Source: an uncultured Clostridium sp. (GTDB taxonomy: Bacteria > Bacillota > Clostridia > TANB77 > CAG-508). Taken from it: a stretch of DNA of 64,000 bases. Positions 27,556-35,141 of the stretch are shown here, piece by piece. The notes below the pieces were generated by a model, which saw only the letters and a program-made list of their open reading frames with translations, was not told where the DNA came from and ran no database searches. Each line of letters begins with the position of its first letter. The first letter of the stretch is position 1. The stretch spans positions 1 through 64,000 of the forward strand of contig URWN01000004.1 of the NCBI GenBank assembly GCA_900551615.1, read 5' to 3'. A program made the position numbers and the translations under genes.

Positions 27556-28946
27556 ATTTTGATTACTTCTACTCCATTTTTTGTATCTTTTACATTGTAT
27601 CCTTTTTGATTAATTAAATCTCTTAATTCATCTGACTTTGCCCAATCCTTGTTCTCTCTTGCAATTTTTCTTTGTTCAACTAAATCTAATATTTCTTGTG
27701 GTATTTCTTGTTTTTTAGAATTTACTTCATCTATTTTAATACCAAGAACAGTGTCAAATTTAGCAAGCAATTTTGCGACTTCTGGATTTTTCTTTTCAAA
27801 TCTAGCAGCTTCCCAAACAAAGCTCATTGCAAGTGGCATATTCAAATCGTCATTTATTGCTTTATGGAAGTTCTCTTCTATTTGCGATAATCTTTCTGTA
27901 TCTTCTTCTGTTAATTTATCTGTTCCATTTAAATTCATTTGATAGCTATTACGCAATCTTTCTAACGATTTAGCTGCTGATTCTATTCCTTCCCATGTAA
28001 AGTTTAATTTATTTCTATAGTGACATGAATAACTGAATAATTTGTATACAATTGTGTCAAATCCTTTTTCTTTTATATCTTTTACTAAATAAACATTTCC
28101 TAAAGATTTTGACATTTTTCCACCATTTATTAACAAGTATTCTCCATGTAACCAATATCTTGCTGGTATTTTTCCACATTTGCCTTTGCTTTGTGCAATT
28201 TCATTTTCATGGTGTGTTGGTATTAAATCTATTCCACCTGTATGTATATCAAATTGGTCTCCAAGGTATTTTTGTCCCATTGCCGAACATTCTATATGCC
28301 ATCCAGGGTAACTTGGTCCCCATGGGCTATCCCATTTCATTAAATGATTTTCTGGTGCCTTTATCCATAATGCAAAATCTTGTGGATTTCTTTTTTCTGG
28401 ATCTATTTCTACTCTTGCACCAGCTTTTTGGTTTTCAACATCTAAATTTGATAATATTGGATATTTATCTAATTTTGATATATCAAAATATATTGCTGTT
28501 GATGTTTCATATGCATAGCCATTTTCCATTAGCTTTTCAACATATTCTAACATTTCCTTTATGTGTTCTGTTGCTTTACATACTATTTCTGGAGTTTCTA
28601 TATTTAATGCACTTAAGTCATCAAAGAATAATTTAGTGTAATGTTCTGCTATTTGTAGAGGTGTTTTGTGTTCTTCTCTTGCTGATTTTAGCATTTTATC
28701 TTCACCTTCATCACCATCTGATACTAAATGTCCAACATCTGTTATATTCATTACATGTTTTATTTTATATCCATTGTAACGCAATGTTCTTCTTAAAACA
28801 TCTTGGAATATATTTGTTCTCATATTTCCTATTGTTGCGTCTTTATATACTGTTGGTCCACATGAATATATTCTAATTTCATCTGGATTTAATGGTTCGA
28901 ATTTGTCTTTCTTTTTTGTTAATGTATTATAAAAATATATGTCCAT
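27552..28946 (-). CDS. cysS: Cysteinyl-tRNA synthetase
   Basis: A 464-residue class I synthetase. It has RIYSCGPTVYKDATIGNMRT near residue 27 (the HIGH-motif position reads TIGN, with Thr where the first His is usual), ITDVGH, the zinc ligands CSAMGQKYLG and HHENEIAQS (about 205-235), KMSKS in GGKMSKSLGN (about 265), and a C-terminal DALR and anticodon region ending RDLINQKGYNVKDTKNGVEV. It charges tRNA-Cys. ATG 28946 follows AAAGGAG. First gene of the cysS-nudix-galE run. Confidence 0.95.
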   Translation of the reverse strand: MDIYFYNTLTKKKDKFEPLNPDEIRIYSCGPTVYKDATIGNMRTNIFQDVLRRTLRYNGYKIKHVMNITDVGHLVSDGDEGEDKMLKSAREEHKTPLQIAEHYTKLFFDDLSALNIETPEIVCKATEHIKEMLEYVEKLMENGYAYETSTAIYFDISKLDKYPILSNLDVENQKAGARVEIDPEKRNPQDFALWIKAPENHLMKWDSPWGPSYPGWHIECSAMGQKYLGDQFDIHTGGIDLIPTHHENEIAQSKGKCGKIPARYWLHGEYLLINGGKMSKSLGNVYLVKDIKEKGFDTIVYKLFSYSCHYRNKLNFTWEGIESAAKSLERLRNSYQMNLNGTDKLTEEDTERLSQIEENFHKAINDDLNMPLAMSFVWEAARFEKKNPEVAKLLAKFDTVLGIKIDEVNSKKQEIPQEILDLVEQRKIARENKDWAKSDELRDLINQKGYNVKDTKNGVEVIKI

Positions 28947-28994
28947 TTTTCTCCTTTCTTAGGCATGAAAATGTTTTTGCCTTATTAAATATTA

Positions 28995-29025
28995 TATAAA
29001 TTGACAGTTTTTACTGTCAATTTAT
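28995..29025 (-). terminator. Hairpin after the class A PBP gene
   Basis: ATAAATTGACAG / CTGTCAATTTAT, a long perfect stem with a short T-rich loop, 17 bases after the PBP stop. The T-run is weak, so termination is likely but not certain. Confidence 0.7.
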
Positions 29026-29041
29026 ATTTTGAAACCACTTA

Positions 29042-31603
29042 TTATTTTTTAGTTGTTTCTTTTTTATCAGTTGTTGTTTCATTTTTGACTTCATTTTTAA
29101 TAGCATTATTGTTATTAATTGTATTATTTGTTTCTGTATTATTTTTATTTTTATCTTCTTTTACAACTTCATTTTTTATTTCATTTTTCTTTTCCTCTTT
29201 CTTCTCTTCTGTTTTTTTATGAATTGTACATACTTCGTCTATTTTTTCACTAGAAACTTTTGATTTTTTTAATGTATTCCATAATTTTAATTGTTCTTTT
29301 GGTATCACTCCACCATATGATACTGTTTTTACTTTATCTGCTGGGCAATATTCATTTGCAACTTTTCCTGATTCTGTACAAATTTTTTGTGTTCCATGTC
29401 CCTGGCATGTTTCTGGTACATTATCTGTTGTAAATGATTCTGTATATGTATTTGTACAAGTATTTGTTGCAACTCCTCCAGTATCTTTGCAAATTGTTTT
29501 TGTAACAATTCCTGTTGAAGGTGTATTAAAGTTTTTATTTTCTAATTCTTTATGAATATCTTTCATTATTGATGACCATAATTGTCCTGCTGGGTTTCTT
29601 CCATCTACACTATATACTGTTCCATTTGCATATTTTAATGGTTCTTGGACAGTATTATTGTCGAATCCAAACCAACATGCAGCTGTATAATATGGAGTCA
29701 TTCCACATAGCCATCTATCTACATAATCATCTGTAGAACCTGTTTTAGCACAAGTTTCCATTCCTGGTATTGCACAATATGTTGCTGTTCCTCCGCTTTT
29801 TACTGGTTCTTCTATGATTGACCTTGTTATATAAGCATTTTGTTCTGATATTACTCTTGTTTTTTCTTGGTTTGCTGTTAATACTGTATTTCCACTACTA
29901 TCTACAACTTTTGTATAGAAAGTTGGTGTGGTGTATACACCATCATTTGCTATTGATGCATATGCTCCAGCCATTTCTAATGGACTAATACCTATACTTA
30001 AACCACCTATTGAAAGCGCTAAATTTGCATCTTTTGTATTATCTAATGTTGTAATTCCCATTTTCTTTAAATATTCAATAGACTTTTTTGGTGTTAATTG
30101 AGCCATCACTTTTACCATTGGTATGTTTTGTGATGTTCTAATACAACTCCTTATGTTTATTAAACCTTTTGGTGTATTATAGTCATCCGGTTTGTATCCT
30201 CCACCAAAATCAGTTTTTGCATCATCATATATAGTTGCTGCTGTAATTATTTTTTCTTGTAATCCTGGTGCTATATCTGCTAGTGGTTTCATTGAAGAAC
30301 CTGTTTGTCTTGTTATTTGTGTTCCTCTATTTAAACCTATTGAATTTTGTTCTCCAAGACTTCCGCCTACTGCTACTACTTGATTTGTTTGATTATCTAT
30401 TATAACCATTCCTGCTTGTGTATGGTCATTTTTTAGTGTTCCATCTTCATTTTTTAGTCTACCTGATATTTGATATTTTTGTTTTGCAAATTCTTCTTCA
30501 ACTCTTGCTTGTATTGAAGAATCTTCTGTTGAATATATTGTTAATCCACTTCCATATACATATGTTTCTGCTAAGTCTTTTGATATGTTTTTTTCGTCCA
30601 TTACTTGTTGTACTACTTGTTTTATTGTTGCTGCTGTATGATATGAGTAATTTGATGTTCCTGCATATCCTTTTTCAAATGTTAAACCTTCTTCTACTTT
30701 GGCTACAGCTGCATTATATTCATCTTCATTTTCTATCATTCCTTGTGATTTCATTTCTTTTAGAACTGTTAATGTTCTTTCTTTTCTTAGCTTAGCTGTT
30801 TTTTCTTGATCTAGAGATGTATCATAAGGATTGTACGCATTTGGTGAATTATTAATCCCTGCTAAAAATGCACATTCTGCTAAGTCTAAATCTTTCGCAC
30901 TTTTATTAAAATAATATTGTGAACCTAATTCTACACCGTGTAATTCGTTACCGCCAACAAATATGATATTTAAGTATAATTCTAGTATTTGGTCTTTTGA
31001 TATCATTCTTTCTACTTGTACAGCTTTTGACCATTCCTTCATTTTTCTTACTACACCTGCTATACCTGATCTTGCTTTATCTTTTGTTATATTTTTTACT
31101 AATTGTTGTGTTATAGAGCTTCCTCCATATGAAGAATTTCCAGTTACTGTTCCTAAAATCGCTCCTGCTGTTCTTTTTATATCTACACCATTGTGTGAAT
31201 AGAATCTTTTGTCTTCTATTGCTATGTATGCTTTAGGTAAGTATGGTGACATTTCACTTAATGATACTGTTTTTCTTTTTTCGTCACTACTTAAATTTGC
31301 TATTTCTTTTCCATCTTTGTCTACTACTATTGTGTTTGATGTTCCTACTATTAATTCTTCTTTACTTATTTCAAATTCATCTCCAAATAAGCCAAAGAAC
31401 ATTGCCGCTACTATTCCTGCTCCTACAACACATAAAAGTAAAAATATAACTAACAATATTTTTAAAAACATTTTTAATTTTGGATTCATTTTTCTTTTTG
31501 TTCCCTTTTTCTTGTTTGTGCCTTTGGGTGTTTTATTTTTGTTTTGTGTTTTTATTTTTGATGTTGTTTTTGTTCTTCTACCATTATTACTATTACTTGG
31601 CAT
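29042..31603 (-). CDS. Class A penicillin-binding protein (PBP1A type)
   Basis: An 853-residue bifunctional wall synthase: polymerises glycan strands and cross-links peptides. A Lys-rich cytosolic head (1-40) precedes a membrane helix (45-72). The GT51 domain has catalytic Glu in AIEDKRFYSHNG (about 128) and SSYGGSSITQQLVKN. The transpeptidase domain has active Ser in TGSSMKPLAD (SxxK, about 438) and KTGS in CAKTGSTDDY (about 621). The tail is a Lys/Glu/Asn low-complexity stretch of about 80 residues. ATG 31603 follows AGGGAGGAAAAG. Followed by a hairpin, so a lone gene. Confidence 0.95.
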   Translation of the reverse strand: MPSNSNNGRRTKTTSKIKTQNKNKTPKGTNKKKGTKRKMNPKLKMFLKILLVIFLLLCVVGAGIVAAMFFGLFGDEFEISKEELIVGTSNTIVVDKDGKEIANLSSDEKRKTVSLSEMSPYLPKAYIAIEDKRFYSHNGVDIKRTAGAILGTVTGNSSYGGSSITQQLVKNITKDKARSGIAGVVRKMKEWSKAVQVERMISKDQILELYLNIIFVGGNELHGVELGSQYYFNKSAKDLDLAECAFLAGINNSPNAYNPYDTSLDQEKTAKLRKERTLTVLKEMKSQGMIENEDEYNAAVAKVEEGLTFEKGYAGTSNYSYHTAATIKQVVQQVMDEKNISKDLAETYVYGSGLTIYSTEDSSIQARVEEEFAKQKYQISGRLKNEDGTLKNDHTQAGMVIIDNQTNQVVAVGGSLGEQNSIGLNRGTQITRQTGSSMKPLADIAPGLQEKIITAATIYDDAKTDFGGGYKPDDYNTPKGLINIRSCIRTSQNIPMVKVMAQLTPKKSIEYLKKMGITTLDNTKDANLALSIGGLSIGISPLEMAGAYASIANDGVYTTPTFYTKVVDSSGNTVLTANQEKTRVISEQNAYITRSIIEEPVKSGGTATYCAIPGMETCAKTGSTDDYVDRWLCGMTPYYTAACWFGFDNNTVQEPLKYANGTVYSVDGRNPAGQLWSSIMKDIHKELENKNFNTPSTGIVTKTICKDTGGVATNTCTNTYTESFTTDNVPETCQGHGTQKICTESGKVANEYCPADKVKTVSYGGVIPKEQLKLWNTLKKSKVSSEKIDEVCTIHKKTEEKKEEKKNEIKNEVVKEDKNKNNTETNNTINNNNAIKNEVKNETTTDKKETTKK

Positions 31604-31693
31604 TTTCTTTTCCTCCCTGCAATCTTTTGCATTTTAATATCTTTATTATATTATACTTTTTATAAAAAGAAAAGCTTTTCACTAAATTTTTTT

Positions 31694-32530
31694 CTATAAT
31701 TCTCCATTATTCAAATATAATTTATTTATCAATACTTTGTCATTTTTTATTTTTTTTCGTAAATTTGTAAATGAATCTCTTTTGTACATTTCTGCTTCAT
31801 ATAAATCTTTTAAATTATATTTATCCACAAAAAATTTTTCATTGCAAATATCATTTCTGTATTCAATTTCATAATCGTTTACTGTTACACCATTAAATCT
31901 TTTTTGTGTAATTTTTATTGGTCTTTTTACATTTACAATTGTAGCACTTTCGTTTATTCTATATTTATTAATTAATTCTTTTGGAAAGTCTATATTAATT
32001 ATTATCTGAGATTTCATAAGGCTTTTCTTTTTATTGTTTGTTATTGTTGCTATTATTCCTTTTTCTTGCAATTGTTGTTCTAATTTTCTAAATTTCTCTA
32101 TATGGTTTGTAACTATGTTAATTGTCGTATATTTTTGGGCTAATAATTTTATATTTTCAAATTCTTTATCTGTTAAATCATTTATAAGTACTGATATATT
32201 TACTCTTTCTATTTTTTGTTTTTCTACTATATAGTTTACAATGTCTGTTAATAAAATTTCAAACAACCATCTTCCATCAGCAATTTCTATTCCATATTCA
32301 TTTAAATAATTTATGTATTTTTCTTCTTTCTTCATTTTTTTGCTTAATACTATCTTTTTACTATTTGATATTTTTCCTATTACTTTTATTGTTTTTTTTG
32401 CTATTTTCTCTATTTGTTTTTCTTTTGTTTTCTCATTTATTGGTAATATTATTGTGCTGTCTTGTACTTTTATTAAGTTTAACATTTTTTCTATTATATT
32501 AGGCTTGTCATTTTTTTCTATATAAATCAT
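31694..32530 (-). CDS. Conserved-looking hypothetical protein (278 residues)
   Basis: Not recognised. It begins MIYIEKNDKPNIIEKMLNLI and is basic and Lys/Ile-rich with no membrane segment. The centre (about 130-200) alternates strands and helices like a Rossmann-type fold (NIVTNHIEKFRKLEQQLQEK, then IIINIDFPKELINKY). ATG 32530 is preferred because GGAGTGG sits 5 bases upstream; an ATG 18 bases earlier lacks a site. It lies between the truB operon and the PBP gene, set off by a hairpin at 32581-32620. Confidence 0.7.
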   Translation of the reverse strand: MIYIEKNDKPNIIEKMLNLIKVQDSTIILPINEKTKEKQIEKIAKKTIKVIGKISNSKKIVLSKKMKKEEKYINYLNEYGIEIADGRWLFEILLTDIVNYIVEKQKIERVNISVLINDLTDKEFENIKLLAQKYTTINIVTNHIEKFRKLEQQLQEKGIIATITNNKKKSLMKSQIIINIDFPKELINKYRINESATIVNVKRPIKITQKRFNGVTVNDYEIEYRNDICNEKFFVDKYNLKDLYEAEMYKRDSFTNLRKKIKNDKVLINKLYLNNGEL

Positions 32531-32580
32531 TAAATCCACTCCATTCAATTTTTAGAATAAAAGTGAGCTATAAATAATAT

Positions 32581-32620
32581 AAACACACCATATCTTTTGT
32601 TTAAGTATATGATGTGTTTT
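32581..32620 (-). terminator. Terminator at the end of the truB operon
   Basis: Stem ACACATCATAT / ATATGGTGTGT of about 11 pairs including wobble, with A-rich and T-rich flanks, 9 bases after the truB stop. Confidence 0.7.
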
Positions 32621-32628
32621 TTATTTTA

Positions 32629-33507
32629 TTACAATATAATGTCTCTTTTTAGTAGGTTGTCTTTTATTGTTCCTGTTCCTATAAATTCATCTTTTTGATT
32701 ATATATTTTGTATACCCCTTCATTTTGCTTTTGTGTTAGCATAACTCCATTTAAAAATAGTTCTAATTTTCTGTTGTCTAACCTTATTGATGGTATTTTT
32801 TCAAATAGTTTTTCTAATGTTATTATTGTTTTAGTTTTATCTAATTCATTTTTTTGTATAATATTATTTAATTCATCTATTGTTATACTATCTTCAATTT
32901 TAAAATCTCCAACTTGAATCCTTTTAAGTGATTTCATATATCCTACTGTTCCAAATTTTATAGCTATGTCTTCACACAAACTCCTTATATATGTTCCTTT
33001 CCCGCAAAACACCTCAAATTTGATTTGTTTTTCTTCTACAGAGTAATTTATTAATTTTATGTTGTAGATTTCTATTTTTCTTGGTTTTAGTTCTATTTCT
33101 TGGCCTTTTCTAGCATATTCATATAATTTTTTTCCATTTATTTTTATTGCTGAATATATAGGTGGAATTTGTTCTTGTTTTCCTACAAAACTTTGTAAAA
33201 TTTTTTCTATATTTTTTGTTGTTAGTATTTCTTTATTTACTGGTTGTTGTTTTACTATTTTTCCTTCACCATCTGCTGTATCTGTTTTTGTTCCTAATTG
33301 CAATTCTACTATATATTTTTTATCATGATTTATCAAGTATTTTGAAGCTAGTGTTCCTTTCCCTACTAATATAGGTAATACTCCTTCTGCCATTGGATCT
33401 AATGTGCCAGTGTGTCCTACTTTTTCGTTTAACATTTTTTTTATTTTATATACTATGTCATGTGATGTACATCCTTTTGTTTTATTTATAATTATTATTC
33501 CGTCCAT
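32629..33507 (-). CDS. truB: tRNA pseudouridine-55 synthase
   Basis: A 292-residue enzyme making Psi55 in tRNA. It has DGIIIINKTKGCTSHDIVYK, the catalytic motif GHTGTLDPMAEGVLPI with nucleophilic Asp (about residue 38), KYIVELQLGTKTDTAD, and a C-terminal PUA-like domain. ATG 33507 follows AGAGGAAAA. The longer frame upstream runs through a palindromic repeat (33529-33558) and is not the start. It is the last gene of the rimP-nusA-infB-rbfA-nrnA-truB order. Confidence 0.95.
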   Translation of the reverse strand: MDGIIIINKTKGCTSHDIVYKIKKMLNEKVGHTGTLDPMAEGVLPILVGKGTLASKYLINHDKKYIVELQLGTKTDTADGEGKIVKQQPVNKEILTTKNIEKILQSFVGKQEQIPPIYSAIKINGKKLYEYARKGQEIELKPRKIEIYNIKLINYSVEEKQIKFEVFCGKGTYIRSLCEDIAIKFGTVGYMKSLKRIQVGDFKIEDSITIDELNNIIQKNELDKTKTIITLEKLFEKIPSIRLDNRKLELFLNGVMLTQKQNEGVYKIYNQKDEFIGTGTIKDNLLKRDIIL

Positions 33508-33528
33508 GATTTTCCTCTCTATAAAAAA

Positions 33529-33558
33529 GCGGGATTGGTGGACGGGTCTCGAATCCCG
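33529..33558 (-). repeat. Palindromic element, GGACGGGTCTC family
   Basis: CGGGATT / AATCCCG arms around GGACGGGTCTC. On the minus strand a run of T follows, so it can act as the nrnA terminator. An inverted copy lies at 35109-35135. Confidence 0.75.
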
Positions 33559-33582
33559 AATTTTTTCCCTCATTCCCGTTTT

Positions 33583-34536
33583 TTATTTTAAAACTTTTTT
33601 TAATTCTTTCATTATTTTTTGTTTTACTTGTTCAATATCTCCTTGAATAACAGCTCCTGCTGCTTTTTCGTGGCCTCCACCGCCAAACATCATACATACA
33701 TCAGAAACATTAACATAATCATTCGAACGCATAGAAACTTTATATGTTTCTTCTTCATCTTTTTGTCTAATAAATACTGATACTTCAACACCTTCTACAT
33801 CTCTTCCTATTTCTACAAGTCCTTCATGATCTCCTATTCCTGCATTTACTTCTTTTAAATCTTTATTTGTTATATATGTAAAAGTAACTTTTCCATCTTC
33901 TAAAAATTCCATTCTGTCTATTGTTCTTTTCATTAATTCAAAGTTAGCTTTTGTTTTTGTTTCTAATACTCTTTTATATATGTCTGAAACATTTACTCCT
34001 TTTTCTAGTAATTCAGCTGTAAATTCAAATGTTTCTGGTGTTACCCCTGAATATCTGAATCCGCCTGTGTCTGTAATTATTCCTGTTAATATACATGTTC
34101 CTAATTCTTTATCTATATTTATGTTAAAATATTGGAACATTCCTATTAGAATTTGACAACATGCTGGTGCAACTGGATTTACAAAGTTTATGTCCCCATA
34201 CATTTTATTGCTACCATGGTGATCTATTACTATTGTTTGTTTAGCTTTTTCAAAATATTCGCTTCCTACTAATCTTTTAAAATCTGCACAGTCTAAACTT
34301 ATTGCTAAGTCATATCTTTCTACCTCTGAATCTGTTTTTATATCTTCTCTTCCTGGTAAGAAGTTAAATATTTTTGGAACTTCTCTTATTATTACATCAG
34401 CATTTTTTCCCAATTGTTTTAATGCCACTTTCATTGCTAAACAACTTCCAATTGCATCTCCATCAGGTGTTTCATGTGCCATTATTACTATTGTTTCAGC
34501 TTTTTTTATTTCTTCTAATATATTATCTAAAGTCAT
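33583..34536 (-). CDS. nrnA: DHH-family phosphoesterase, NrnA-like nanoRNase/pAp phosphatase
   Basis: A 317-residue bifunctional oligoribonuclease and pAp phosphatase. The DHH domain has MAHETPDGDAIGSCLAM (about residue 21), ISLDCAD, VIDHHGSNKMYGDINFV (DHH, about 112) and TGIITDTGGFRYSG. The DHHA1 domain ends with GGGGHEKAAGAVI (about 290). ATG 34536 has GGAG 7 bases upstream; the TTG/ATG codons further up lie in a palindromic repeat array. The position between rbfA and truB is conserved in Firmicutes. Confidence 0.95.
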   Translation of the reverse strand: MTLDNILEEIKKAETIVIMAHETPDGDAIGSCLAMKVALKQLGKNADVIIREVPKIFNFLPGREDIKTDSEVERYDLAISLDCADFKRLVGSEYFEKAKQTIVIDHHGSNKMYGDINFVNPVAPACCQILIGMFQYFNINIDKELGTCILTGIITDTGGFRYSGVTPETFEFTAELLEKGVNVSDIYKRVLETKTKANFELMKRTIDRMEFLEDGKVTFTYITNKDLKEVNAGIGDHEGLVEIGRDVEGVEVSVFIRQKDEEETYKVSMRSNDYVNVSDVCMMFGGGGHEKAAGAVIQGDIEQVKQKIMKELKKVLK

Positions 34537-34552
34537 AATTTTCTCCATTTCT

Positions 34553-34719
34553 GTCAAAAGTCCCAGCCTTTTCTGTCAAATGGGCCAGGCCTTTTGGGCA
34601 ACTTTCTTTCACTTGTGTCAAAAGGGACGGGCTTTTTTGACAACTTTTTTAACTGTCAAAAAGGGAACAATCCCTTTTAACATCTTTTACTTGTCAATAA
34701 AGGGCGTCCCTTTTGACAA
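34553..34719. repeat. Cluster of palindromic elements (TGTCAAAAGGGACGG type)
   Basis: Fills the whole rbfA-nrnA spacer. At least four imperfect palindromes bounded by TGTCAA and TTGACA can be seen: about 34553-34580, 34616-34642 (TGTCAAAAGGGACGGGCTTT..TTGACA), 34653-34683 and 34691-34719. All share GGGACGG-like or GGGA..TCCC cores. They are relatives of the elements at 14551 and 21605 with GTCAA instead of GTCCAA ends. Confidence 0.8.
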
Positions 34720-34720
34720 T

Positions 34721-35077
34721 TTATTTGTTTGGCATTATTTCTTTTAGTATTGAATCTATTTTTGCTCCATATTCCATTGAATCATCTATTTCAAATATTA
34801 ATTCTGGTGTGTTTCTTAAATTAATTCTTTTTGCTAATTCTGTTCTTATAAATCCTGATGATTTCTTAAGTCCTTCCATTGTATCTTTTATATTTTTTGA
34901 ATTAAAAATGCTTACATATACTTTTGCATATTTTAGGTCTGATGTTACTTTTACTTTTGTAACACTTATCATACCTGTAATACTTGAATTTTTCAATTCA
35001 AATCCAATGATTTGGCTTAATTCTTTTCTGTATTCTTCGTCAATACGTCCCATTCTGTTGTTGTTTTTATTAGGCAT
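34721..35077 (-). CDS. rbfA: Ribosome-binding factor A
   Basis: A 118-residue KH-like factor for 30S maturation and cold adaptation. It has RMGRIDEEYRKELSQII at the start, ITGMISVTKVKVTSDLKYAK (about residue 35), VYVSIFN and the RINLRNTPELIFEIDDSMEY block. Length and order after infB are typical. ATG 35077 follows AGGAGGTAGACAAA. Two bases after its stop the palindromic array begins. Confidence 0.96.
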   Translation of the reverse strand: MPNKNNNRMGRIDEEYRKELSQIIGFELKNSSITGMISVTKVKVTSDLKYAKVYVSIFNSKNIKDTMEGLKKSSGFIRTELAKRINLRNTPELIFEIDDSMEYGAKIDSILKEIMPNK

Positions 35078-35108
35078 TTTGTCTACCTCCTCTTAATTGC
35101 ATTTTTTT

Positions 35109-35135
35109 GGGATTGGAGACCCGTCCCCTAATCCC
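35109..35135 (+). repeat. Palindromic element, GGACGGGTCTC family, inverted copy
   Basis: GGGATT / AATCCC arms. Its reverse complement matches 33529-33558 over nearly all 27 bases. The T-run is on the plus strand here, so it is not placed as a terminator for infB. Confidence 0.75.
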
Positions 35136-35141
35136 GATTTT

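Noticed and set aside
24400..29000. T-box leaders for argS and cysS
   Set aside because: Upstream regions are only tens of bases long or hold the end of another gene; no T-box core was seen.
33508..33573. TruB N-terminal extension (22 residues)
   Set aside because: It runs through the GGACGGGTCTC palindrome; the ATG at 33507 has an AGAGGAAAA site and matches family starts.
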